Assembly: GCA_030648815.1 (NCBI GenBank)
Contig: JAUSHA010000063.1
Location: forward strand, 1-20,591
Source of the DNA: a bacterium
GTDB taxonomy: Bacteria > Patescibacteriota > Minisyncoccia > Minisyncoccales > MHMH01
Direction: 5' to 3'
DNA: 20,591 bases
Numbering within the stretch: the first letter of the stretch is position 1; each line of letters begins with the position of its first letter. Position numbers and translations under genes: made by a program. Below, piece after piece: positions 5,834 to 12,069 of this stretch. The notes beneath the pieces are model-generated. The model was given only the letters and a program-made list of their open reading frames with translations, was not told the DNA's origin and ran no database searches.

Positions 5834-6700
5834 TTGAAATCAGATCTTCATTTGCACTCTGATTATTCCGACGGGAGTTTTTCTCCGGTGGAGATAATGC
5901 AAAAATGCAAAGATCGCGGAGTGGAAGTCGTTTCTTTGACCGATCACGAAAATGTTAATGGTATTCTTGAGGCAAAAGAAGCTGGGGATAAGTTGGGGAT
6001 AAGAGTTATTCCGGGCATAGAATTATCCAGCGATTTCCAAGGAGGAGAACATCACCTCCTCGGCTATTTCGTTGATCCCAGCAATCAGAAACTTAAAGAG
6101 TTTCTGGAGATATGGAAAGCGAGTAAGATAACCCAGATTAAAGAAATTATCGGAAATTTGCAGAAATTTGGATTTGAGGTCTCTTTGGAGCAAGTGATTA
6201 ACTCGGCTAAGGGGTCGCTTGACCGCTATCACATAGTGAGGGCGATGTTCCCTGACCATGAAAAATCAGCAGAAGCGAAGGAGGAGCATAGTCGGTTTTT
6301 TAAAAAATTTCTCATGGAGAAATCTCACGGTGGCGAGGGGCTGGCCTTCGTGGAAAGGAAGAAGCCGGATATTCAATCAGCGGTTAATGTAATTCATGAC
6401 GCCGGAGGCATGGCTTTCTGGGCGCATCCTTTTTGGAAGATCAGGGACGAGTCAGTAATCCGGGGATTAGCCAAAATTTTTGATAGGATTGGCATAGACG
6501 GCGTTGAGGTACTATACCCTTACCACAGCAAAGAGCAGGCTGCGTTACTCCACAAGATCGCCCGAGATTTTTCGCTTTACGAAAGCTCCGGTTCCGATTT
6601 TCACAGAAAAGATGATTCTGTCAGGCAAATTGCCGGTTTCCAAGATTTCGGCATAGAAATAAATTTCCCATTTTATTTGGAAGAAGGAGGTAATACGTGA
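5834..6700 (+). CDS. PHP-domain phosphoesterase (RNase AM / nucleoside bisphosphate phosphatase-like)
   Basis: A metal-dependent PHP phosphoesterase of 288 aa, the family of E. coli YciV/RNase AM, which removes phosphate from 3',5'-bisphosphorylated nucleosides or trims RNA 5' ends. All metal-binding motifs are present: D4-x-H6-x-H8 with D13 ('DLHLHSDYSDG'), 'TDHEN' (D37, H38), 'GIEL' (E63), H74, 'AHPF' (H198) and 'GSDFH' (D255, H257). The large middle insert (about 85-185) is the usual second domain. The start is TTG at 5834, fixed by the perfect AAGGAGG at 5821-5827 and by 'MKSDLHLHS' beginning where the family begins. It has its own consensus promoter and ends in a terminator that overlaps the pyrD promoter. 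The exact substrate cannot be told from sequence. Confidence 0.88.
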   Translation: MKSDLHLHSDYSDGSFSPVEIMQKCKDRGVEVVSLTDHENVNGILEAKEAGDKLGIRVIPGIELSSDFQGGEHHLLGYFVDPSNQKLKEFLEIWKASKITQIKEIIGNLQKFGFEVSLEQVINSAKGSLDRYHIVRAMFPDHEKSAEAKEEHSRFFKKFLMEKSHGGEGLAFVERKKPDIQSAVNVIHDAGGMAFWAHPFWKIRDESVIRGLAKIFDRIGIDGVEVLYPYHSKEQAALLHKIARDFSLYESSGSDFHRKDDSVRQIAGFQDFGIEINFPFYLEEGGNT

Positions 6701-6703
6701 AAC

Positions 6704-6736
6704 AAAGCGGTTGACTTTAATGTCAGCCGCTTTTAT
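6704..6736 (+). terminator. Intrinsic terminator of the PHP gene
   Basis: Arms AAAGCGGTTGAC (6704-6715) and GTCAGCCGCTTT (6722-6733) pair over 12 bp (one G:U) with a 6-base loop, followed by T residues. The hairpin contains the -35 box of the next promoter. Confidence 0.8.
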
Positions 6737-6739
6737 AAT
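6711..6739 (+). promoter_or_regulatory. Promoter for pyrD, embedded in the preceding terminator
   Basis: TTGACT (6711-6716), a 17-bp spacer and TATAAT (6734-6739). A GAGGTGG Shine-Dalgarno (6762-6768) and the pyrD ATG (6776) follow at normal distances. Confidence 0.8.
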
Positions 6740-6775
6740 GCGGGAAGAGTTCATTAATAATGAGGTGGGACAGCA

Positions 6776-7642
6776 ATGATTAATTTAAATGGGGTTAAGG
6801 TGAATAATCGGATTTTGCTTGCGGCCGGAGCAGGCGGTTACGGGGAGGGTTGGCCGCACCAAAGGCCATTTATTAAACTCGGCTTAATTGACCTGTCAGC
6901 TTTTGGCGCAGTGATTACCAGAACTTTGACTCCCGAATCAAGACAAGGTAATTACATTGACCCGTTTGAATTTGAAAATGCGACATTCGTGTCGCATTTA
7001 TGTCGCATTCTTTCCGAAGAAAGAAAGAGGGTTTTAAGGAAGGTACCAGGCGGCTGGATCAATAATATGGGCTGGTGGAACGTAGGAATCAATTACTGGA
7101 TAGAAAAGATTTACCCAAAACTAAAGGATGTCGCAATTATTCCCAATATCGGCGGGTTTGTTGTTGACGATTACGTGAATTTGATTCAAAAACTTAACCC
7201 ATTAAAGATCATCGGCATTGAGATTAATATCTCCTGCCCCAATGTGGAGCATTCTTTGGCTAATAATTTCAAAGAGTTGGCAAGATTGTTTTCCCTCTGC
7301 CGAGAATCTTCAGCGCACCCCTTAATTGTTAAGATAGGCATAGATTCTGATTATCTCAAGATAGCCGAAATTGCCGAAGGGTGCGGTATAAATGCTATCT
7401 CGGCGATCAATTCTATTCCGATATTAGGTGGAGGATATTCCGGTCAGGCCATAAAGCCCATTGCCCTGAAAGTCGTTGCCGATTTAAGGAAAATAACGAG
7501 ACTGCCCATAATCGGCGGAGGAGGTATTGCCTCCTTAAGGGATTGCCAAGAATTTTTTGAAGTCGGGGCCGACGCCGTTACGTTAGGTTCCGGATTTCTA
7601 TTGAAGCCCTGGGAACCGACAAGAATAGCTAAAAAATACTAA
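6776..7642 (+). CDS. pyrD: Dihydroorotate dehydrogenase, class 1-like
   Basis: FMN enzyme of pyrimidine synthesis, oxidising dihydroorotate to orotate; 288 aa, soluble, no membrane helix, as in class 1. Visible family motifs are 'TRTLTPESRQGN' (substrate/FMN loop), 'NNMGW' (N97), the 'NISCPN' motif with catalytic C154 (the class 1 base; class 2 has Ser), 'VKIGID' with K186, 'NS' at 212-213, 'GGGYSGQAIKP' and the FMN-phosphate loop 'GGGGIAS'. Cys as base with a soluble fold suggests class 1A/1B; no pyrK-like partner is in the window, so the electron acceptor is unknown. The stretch about 66-90 (NATFVSHLCRILSEERKR) is unlike typical members and coincides with a palindromic DNA repeat. Start chosen by a good Shine-Dalgarno. 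Confidence 0.9.
   Translation: MINLNGVKVNNRILLAAGAGGYGEGWPHQRPFIKLGLIDLSAFGAVITRTLTPESRQGNYIDPFEFENATFVSHLCRILSEERKRVLRKVPGGWINNMGWWNVGINYWIEKIYPKLKDVAIIPNIGGFVVDDYVNLIQKLNPLKIIGIEINISCPNVEHSLANNFKELARLFSLCRESSAHPLIVKIGIDSDYLKIAEIAEGCGINAISAINSIPILGGGYSGQAIKPIALKVVADLRKITRLPIIGGGGIASLRDCQEFFEVGADAVTLGSGFLLKPWEPTRIAKKY
6976..7009. repeat. 10-bp palindrome with TTCG loop plus a third arm copy, inside pyrD
   Basis: AAATGCGACA-TTCG-TGTCGCATTT (6976-6999) is a perfect hairpin within the coding sequence, and TGTCGCATT repeats at 7001-7009. The core arm is shared with the palindrome in cca (855-874). Confidence 0.6.
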
Positions 7643-7647
7643 AAATA

Positions 7648-7685
7648 AAAAGACCCGAAGCGTGATTGCCTCGGGTCTTTTATTG
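7648..7685. terminator. Bidirectional intrinsic terminator between pyrD and the minus-strand operon
   Basis: Arms AAAAGACCCGA (7648-7658) and TCGGGTCTTTT (7671-7681) give 11 bp around a 12-base loop, with T-rich sequence on either strand. Confidence 0.88.
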
Positions 7686-7703
7686 TTGTTTTTTTAGAAG
7701 GAG

Positions 7704-8192
7704 CTACTTTGTGGTAGGGCACAAAAGAAGCATATGCGGTTCTCTTGTGATTTTGAAGCAGCGGGCTTCAAAATTTGGTCCCACCAAGATCTCAAATCGA
7801 TCTCCTAATTCGTTGATTAGGCTTACTTGCCCATGGAATTCCGGGTGGTTTATATCAAACCAGCTAAACTTATACCCAAAAAACCAGGTGGTGCTTTGGA
7901 TCCTACGGAAGGGGCCCAGACTCCTAAAGGCGTCTACCACGGTGTTTTCGAAACTGCTCTTCCTCCGTTGAGCTTCTCGAGAACGTTCCCCTCTCCCCAT
8001 TGGAACATTTGGACGTTCTTTTGGAATATCTGGACACTCCGGGTCGCCATACACGAGCTCGATTCGAGGGTCAGCGATAACCCCCAGAACGTGTTGCTCG
8101 ATTTCTGCTAAGTCGGGCATATTTTCCTTCAGCATTACCCTAAATAGCTCCTCCGGAATTTGGATCGTCCCGCCAATTTTTTTTATTTTCAC
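7704..8192 (-). CDS. Hypothetical protein, second gene of a minus-strand operon
   Basis: A 162-aa soluble protein that I do not recognise. The N-terminus ('MKIKKIGGTIQIPEELFRVML') could be a small beta-helix unit. The middle is rich in Pro, Arg and Glu ('GDPECPDIPKERPNVPMGRGERSRE') and probably disordered. The C-terminal half has alternating aromatic and charged residues ('STTWFFGYKFSWFDINHPEFHG', then 'FEILVGPNFEARCFKITREP'), consistent with a small beta-rich domain. The start is GTG at 8192, supported by a GGAGGAGAAC Shine-Dalgarno; the gene begins 23 bp after the stop of the zinc-ribbon gene, so the two are likely cotranscribed from the promoter at 8497-8525. No transferable function. Confidence 0.65.
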   Translation of the reverse strand: MKIKKIGGTIQIPEELFRVMLKENMPDLAEIEQHVLGVIADPRIELVYGDPECPDIPKERPNVPMGRGERSREAQRRKSSFENTVVDAFRSLGPFRRIQSTTWFFGYKFSWFDINHPEFHGQVSLINELGDRFEILVGPNFEARCFKITREPHMLLLCPTTK

Positions 8193-8215
8193 CGTTCTCC
8201 TCCTTTTTTATTTTT

Positions 8216-8476
8216 TTACATTCTTGCCAGTGAGCTCTTGAACCACCTAGAGATCCTCTCTAATTCTTGCATAGTCAATCTTTCGTCATGTTTTATGGGG
8301 GGAGTAGCATCATTCCGCATTTCATTCATGATTTTTCCTTTTTCGGAGCAGGGGGCGCAGGCATCGGTCGAGTTATAGATACTTAATTTGCACCCACAGT
8401 GGATGCATTTAGAGATACCTCCATACTGTTTTGGGGGACCAACTTTAGCCGCTTTTATTATTTTTTTCTTTTTCAA
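8216..8476 (-). CDS. Small zinc-ribbon protein, first gene of the minus-strand operon
   Basis: An 86-aa basic protein with a four-cysteine zinc ribbon, 'CIHCGCKLS' then 'ACAPC', followed by a charged tail that could form a helix ('LTMQELERISRWFKSSL'). Role unknown; nucleic-acid binding or protein interaction are the usual jobs for such ribbons. The frame is open from an ATG at 8506, but that ATG overlaps the -10 box, so it would precede the transcript. The TTG at 8476 lies 6 bases after a GGAGG and is the better start (MKKKKIIKAAK). It is followed 23 bp later by the unknown 162-aa gene. Confidence 0.65.
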   Translation of the reverse strand: MKKKKIIKAAKVGPPKQYGGISKCIHCGCKLSIYNSTDACAPCSEKGKIMNEMRNDATPPIKHDERLTMQELERISRWFKSSLARM

Positions 8477-8496
8477 ACAACTCCTCCAGTAAGAAA

Positions 8497-8525
8497 AGCA
8501 TAGCATATCATTTATGATTTGTCAA
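8497..8525 (-). promoter_or_regulatory. Promoter of the minus-strand operon
   Basis: On the minus strand TTGACA (8525-8520), a 17-bp spacer and TATGCT (8502-8497). The -35 box is half of the 14-bp palindrome TGTCAATATTGACA (8520-8533). Confidence 0.75.
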
Positions 8526-8555
8526 TATTGACATTAATTCCTATCCTGCTAAACT
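8520..8555 (+). promoter_or_regulatory. Palindrome TGTCAATATTGACA with a possible plus-strand promoter toward nusA
   Basis: The perfect 14-bp palindrome (8520-8533) gives back-to-back TTGACA boxes. Rightward, TTGACA (8528-8533) is followed after 16 bp by TAAACT (8550-8555), a 4/6 match to the -10 consensus. Confidence 0.45.
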
Positions 8556-8561
8556 TTAATT

Positions 8562-8590
8562 AGTCCGTGTAGAAAACGGATTTATTTTTT
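8562..8590 (+). terminator. Terminator-like hairpin in the nusA leader (possible attenuator)
   Basis: TCCGT/ACGGA, extendable to 7 bp with A:T and G:U pairs, encloses GTAGAAA and is followed by TTTATTTTTT (8581-8590). It lies between the upstream promoter candidate and nusA. Weak stem, strong U tract. Confidence 0.4.
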
Positions 8591-8599
8591 AAATAACAC

Positions 8600-8679
8600 A
8601 ATCCCAATATTCCTAATTTATCCTAATTCTCCTAATACGCATTTGGAGCATTCGGATATAATTCGTAGATTGGGATTAT
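8600..8679 (+). mobile_element. 80-bp MITE-like repeat, copy 1 (upstream of nusA)
   Basis: The same 80-bp sequence occurs in inverted orientation after nusA (9991-10070), differing at two positions. Each copy has terminal inverted repeats AATCCCAAT ... ATTGGGATT and three CCTAAT units spaced about 10 bp apart at one end. It ends 8 bp before the nusA ATG. No transposase is encoded. Confidence 0.85.
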
Positions 8680-8682
8680 AAT
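8677..8682 (+). promoter_or_regulatory. TATAAT box directly before nusA (leaderless start?)
   Basis: TATAAT at the edge of the repeat is 5 bp from the nusA ATG (8688), and there is no Shine-Dalgarno. Transcription would begin at or next to the start codon. No good -35 box is seen. Confidence 0.4.
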
Positions 8683-8687
8683 ATTTT

Positions 8688-9989
8688 ATGGATATCAAAA
8701 ATTTTACGGCGGCGATCGCCCAGATTGCCGAAGAAAAGGGCATCTCCAAAGAGAAAGTGTTTGAAACAATTGAAATGGCCTTAGCCGCCGCTTACAAAAA
8801 AGATTACGGTGAAAAAGGCCAAATTGTAAAAGCCAAGCTTGATGCCGAGTCAGGCTCGGTTAAGTTTTGGCAGGTAAAGCAGGTTTTAACCGAAGACATG
8901 ATTTATACGGAGGAGGAGCTGGCTAAGATGCAGGAAGAGAGAGAAAAGGCCGCCCCCGAAGTTGGCGAACCTCGTCCGGATGAGTCTGGGAAGGTTCGCT
9001 TTAATCCGGAAAAGCACATCATGCTGGCAGAAGCCAAGAAAATAAATTCTAAAATTAAAGCCGGCGAAGATTTGGAGCTGGCTTTGGCAGCTAAGGAAGA
9101 TTACGGCAGAATCGCCGCTCAAACGGCCAAGCAAGTAATCTTACAGAGAATAAAAGAGGCAGAAAGGGAATTTATCTTCTCGGAGTTCAAGTCAAAAGAA
9201 GGCGAGATACTCTCCGGCATCGTCCAGAGGGTGGAGAGCAATGTGGTTTTTATGGATATTGGCAAAACTCTGGGTTTATTGCCGAGAGAGGAACAGGTTC
9301 CCGGAGAATTCTACAGGCAGGGCCAGCGTCTTAAGGTTTATCTTTTAAGCGTGGAAGAAACTCCGAAGGGTCCGGCCATTCTTTTGTCGCGCGCCTACCC
9401 CAAGCTTATTTCCAAGCTTTTTGAGCTGGAAGTTCCGGAGGTTTCAGCCGGTACGGTAGTAGTGAAATCAGTGGCCAGGGAACCGGGCTCGCGCTCCAAA
9501 ATAGCGGTTGTTTCCTTGGCTGAAGGCGTTGATCCCATTGGCTCAATGGTTGGCCAAAGAGGCACTAGAGTTTCAGCCGTGATCAACGAGATAGGCGGAG
9601 AAAAAATTGATATTATTAAATGGAGTGAATTGCCGGAAGAATATATCGCCAACGCCTTGTCTCCGGCTAAAGTTGTTGAAGTAAGAATCCTGCCCAGAAA
9701 TAAAGCATTGGCTATTGTTCCGGATGATCAGCTCTCATTAGCTATCGGCAAAGAAGGCCAGAATGTCAGATTAGCCGCGAAATTGACCGGCTGGAAAATA
9801 GACGTGAGAAGCCCGGAACAAGCCGGAATAGTGGAAGTTGAAACAGAAAAGGAAGAGGAAGTCAAGGAGGAGAAACCCGCCTCCCTGCCTGCCGGTCAGG
9901 CAGGCGCTGAAGCTATAGCGGGCAAGGAGGAAAAGCCAAAAAAGGAGAGGAAAAAAAGAGTTCAAAAAACCAAAGAGGATAAAAATTAA
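8688..9989 (+). CDS. nusA: Transcription termination/antitermination factor NusA
   Basis: Binds RNA polymerase and nascent RNA to modulate pausing, termination and antitermination. The 433-aa protein shows the NusA N-terminal domain (about 1-135, 'IAEEKGISKEKVFETIEMALAAAYKKDYG'-type start), here with a Glu-rich insert near 75-105. Then come an S1 domain (about 170-235, 'GEILSGIVQRVESN' onward), KH1 (about 240-310, 'GSMVGQRGTRV') and KH2 (about 325-378, 'LAIGKEGQNVRLA'). There are no C-terminal acidic repeats; the tail is a Lys/Glu-rich stretch. Residues 399-407 (SLPAGQAGA) are encoded by an inserted 21-bp palindrome. The gene is enclosed by two inverted 80-bp repeats and lacks a Shine-Dalgarno. 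Confidence 0.95.
   Translation: MDIKNFTAAIAQIAEEKGISKEKVFETIEMALAAAYKKDYGEKGQIVKAKLDAESGSVKFWQVKQVLTEDMIYTEEELAKMQEEREKAAPEVGEPRPDESGKVRFNPEKHIMLAEAKKINSKIKAGEDLELALAAKEDYGRIAAQTAKQVILQRIKEAEREFIFSEFKSKEGEILSGIVQRVESNVVFMDIGKTLGLLPREEQVPGEFYRQGQRLKVYLLSVEETPKGPAILLSRAYPKLISKLFELEVPEVSAGTVVVKSVAREPGSRSKIAVVSLAEGVDPIGSMVGQRGTRVSAVINEIGGEKIDIIKWSELPEEYIANALSPAKVVEVRILPRNKALAIVPDDQLSLAIGKEGQNVRLAAKLTGWKIDVRSPEQAGIVEVETEKEEEVKEEKPASLPAGQAGAEAIAGKEEKPKKERKKRVQKTKEDKN
9884..9904. repeat. 21-bp palindromic repeat inside nusA, read as SLPAGQAG
   Basis: CCTGCCTG-CCGGT-CAGGCAGG has 8-bp arms. The same type of GC-rich palindrome, translated as SLPAGQAG or a relative, is to my memory dispersed in many CPR genomes both between and inside genes. 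It lies in the disordered tail, where an insertion would be tolerated. Confidence 0.8.
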
Positions 9990-9990
9990 C

Positions 9991-10070
9991 ATAATCCCAA
10001 TCTACGAATTATATCCGAATGCTCCAAATACGTATTGGGAGAATTAGGATAAATTAGGAATATTGGGATT
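9991..10070 (-). mobile_element. 80-bp MITE-like repeat, copy 2 (between nusA and the pyrophosphatase)
   Basis: Reverse complement of copy 1 (8600-8679) with 78 of 80 positions identical by my alignment; same AATCCCAAT/ATTGGGATT ends. It begins 1 bp after the nusA stop and ends 12 bp before the next ATG, so it is the whole intergenic region apart from those bases. Confidence 0.85.
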
Positions 10071-10082
10071 ATATTTATCAAT

Positions 10083-12065
10083 ATGTTTTATATACCCATT
10101 ATCGTTTCCGTGTTCGCCTTAGTCTTCACCGTTTTTTTGGCGCAACGCATTAAGTCAGCTCCTTCCGGTTCGGGAAAAATGGTGGCAATTTCCAAATACA
10201 TCAGAGAGGGAGCCATGGCTTTTTTGAAGAGGCAGTACAAAACCGTAGGTATCGTAGCCGTTATTTTATTTGTTTTACTTTGGATATTACTGGGGTTCAA
10301 AACCGGTTTGGGATTTTTATTGGGAGCTTCATTTTCCGCTCTTGCCGGTTTTGCGGGCATGGTTACCTCAACTCACGCCAATGTTAAAGTAGCTGAAGCC
10401 GCTAAAAAAGGATTGGGTCCGGCCCTGAAATTAGCCTTTACGGGCGGATCGGTCACCGGATTCTTAGTAGCCGGATTAGGGCTTTTGGCCGTTTCCGGAT
10501 TTTATTTTTTAACCCACGACTTAAAAGCTTTGATCGCTTTGGGATTTGGAGCATCTTTGATTTCCGTTTTCGCCAGACTTGGTGGAGGAATTTATACGAA
10601 AGCCGCCGATGTCGGAGCTGATTTAGTCGGCAAGATTGAAAAAGGAATTCCCGAAGATGACCCGAGAAATCCGGCTGTTATAGCTGATTTGGTGGGGGAT
10701 AACGTAGGCGATTGCGCCGGCATGGCTGCCGACCTTTTTGAAACCTATGTGGTGAGCATGGTGGCCGCCATGGTGCTCGGCTCTTTAATTTTCCCCGGAA
10801 ATTTAGCCGCCTTGCTTCTGCCTCTTTTTATGGGAGGCGTATCTATTTTATCTTCTATTTTCGCCAGCTTTTTTGTCAGGTTGCCCAAGAGCCAATCCAT
10901 TATGTCGGCTCTCTACAGGGGTTTGATTGTTTCCGGGTTGCTTTCAGCTTTTGGGTTTTTGTGGGTTGTCAGAAATTTCGCTCCTTCTTTAGGATTTTCT
11001 TTTTGGCAGGCTTACTTGCCGGCTTTAATGGGATTGTTTTTGGCCGGCGGAATGTTTTTAATCACCGAATATTATACTTCCAAAAAATATAGGCCGGTAA
11101 GGTCAATTGCCGAGGCCTCTCAAACAGGGCACGCTACCAATATAATTACCGGGTTGGCTGTTGGCATGAAATCTACGGCTTTTCCGGTTATTTTGATTTG
11201 TTTGGGAATTTTAGTAAGCTTTTTAGCCGGCGGAGTGATGGGACTTTCCATCGCCGTAGTTTCAATGCTTTCTTTAGCCGGAATGATTGTGGCCATGGAT
11301 TCTTACGGTCCCATTACGGATAATGCTTCCGGTATTGCCGAAATGGCCGGCTTGCCCGACGAGATCAGAAAAGTCACTGACGCGCTTGACTCGGTGGGAA
11401 ACATTACCAAGGCCGTCACTAAGGCTTATGCCATAGCTTCTGCGGCCTTGGCGGCCTTAGTTTTATTCTCGGCCTACACGCAAGAAATTGAAAATCTTGG
11501 AACAAAAGTTTTATTTTTTCTTGAGGACTATAGGGTGTTGATCGGACTTCTTATAGGAGGTTTACTGCCTTACTTATTCAGTTCTTTTGCCATGACGGCG
11601 GTAGCCAAAGCCGGAGCTAAGGTAGTGGAGGAAGTGAGGCGGCAATTTAGGGAAATTCCCGGCATCATGGAAGAAAAAGCCAAGCCCGAATACGGCAAAT
11701 GCGTTGATATTGTCACCAAATCGGCTCTTAAGGAAATGATAGTTCCGGCTTTTATTCCGGTAGTAGTCCCTGTTTTGGTAGGATTTATTCTGGGTCCCGA
11801 AGCTCTTGGCGGACTTTTAATCGGCAGCATTGTCACCGGTGTTTTTGTGGCTATTTCCATGACTTCAGGAGGAGCGGCCTGGGACAATGCCAAAAAATAT
11901 ATTGAAGAAGGAAATTTGGGTGGCAAGGGTTCGCCGGCGCATCAGGCGGCGGTAACCGGCGACACCATAGGCGACCCCTATAAAGATACTGCCGGCCCTG
12001 CCATCAACCCAATGATCAAGGTGCTTAATATTGTTGCCTTGATGATAGTCAGCTTTATCGTATAA
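10083..12065 (+). CDS. hppA: Membrane-bound proton-translocating pyrophosphatase, K+-independent type
   Basis: Couples hydrolysis of pyrophosphate to ion pumping across the cytoplasmic membrane; 660 aa with about 15-16 hydrophobic segments, normal for the family. Substrate motifs are intact: 'DVGADLVGKIEKGIPEDDPRN' with the following 'GDNVGDCAGMAADLFETY', 'DSYGPITDNASGIAEM', and the C-terminal 'GGAAWDNAKKYIE' and 'VTGDTIGDPYKDTAGPAINP'. The motif 'GNITKAVTKAYAIASAAL' has Lys where K+-dependent enzymes have Ala, which in this family marks K+-independent H+ pumps. A PPi-driven pump fits an energy-poor CPR cell. The ATG lacks a Shine-Dalgarno and follows the inverted repeat by 12 bp; the next gene begins 4 bp after the stop. 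Confidence 0.96.
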   Translation: MFYIPIIVSVFALVFTVFLAQRIKSAPSGSGKMVAISKYIREGAMAFLKRQYKTVGIVAVILFVLLWILLGFKTGLGFLLGASFSALAGFAGMVTSTHANVKVAEAAKKGLGPALKLAFTGGSVTGFLVAGLGLLAVSGFYFLTHDLKALIALGFGASLISVFARLGGGIYTKAADVGADLVGKIEKGIPEDDPRNPAVIADLVGDNVGDCAGMAADLFETYVVSMVAAMVLGSLIFPGNLAALLLPLFMGGVSILSSIFASFFVRLPKSQSIMSALYRGLIVSGLLSAFGFLWVVRNFAPSLGFSFWQAYLPALMGLFLAGGMFLITEYYTSKKYRPVRSIAEASQTGHATNIITGLAVGMKSTAFPVILICLGILVSFLAGGVMGLSIAVVSMLSLAGMIVAMDSYGPITDNASGIAEMAGLPDEIRKVTDALDSVGNITKAVTKAYAIASAALAALVLFSAYTQEIENLGTKVLFFLEDYRVLIGLLIGGLLPYLFSSFAMTAVAKAGAKVVEEVRRQFREIPGIMEEKAKPEYGKCVDIVTKSALKEMIVPAFIPVVVPVLVGFILGPEALGGLLIGSIVTGVFVAISMTSGGAAWDNAKKYIEEGNLGGKGSPAHQAAVTGDTIGDPYKDTAGPAINPMIKVLNIVALMIVSFIV

Positions 12066-12069
12066 GCTC

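Noticed and set aside
8476..8506. ATG at 8506 as start of the zinc-ribbon gene
   Set aside because: It overlaps the -10 region of a near-consensus promoter; the TTG at 8476 has a well-placed GGAGG.
8610..8635. CCTAAT repeats as a CRISPR or iteron array
   Set aside because: Only three short degenerate units without spacers or an initiator gene; they are part of the 80-bp repeat found on both sides of nusA.
11570..11926. Minus-strand frames within the pyrophosphatase gene
   Set aside because: They are shadows of a highly conserved plus-strand membrane protein.
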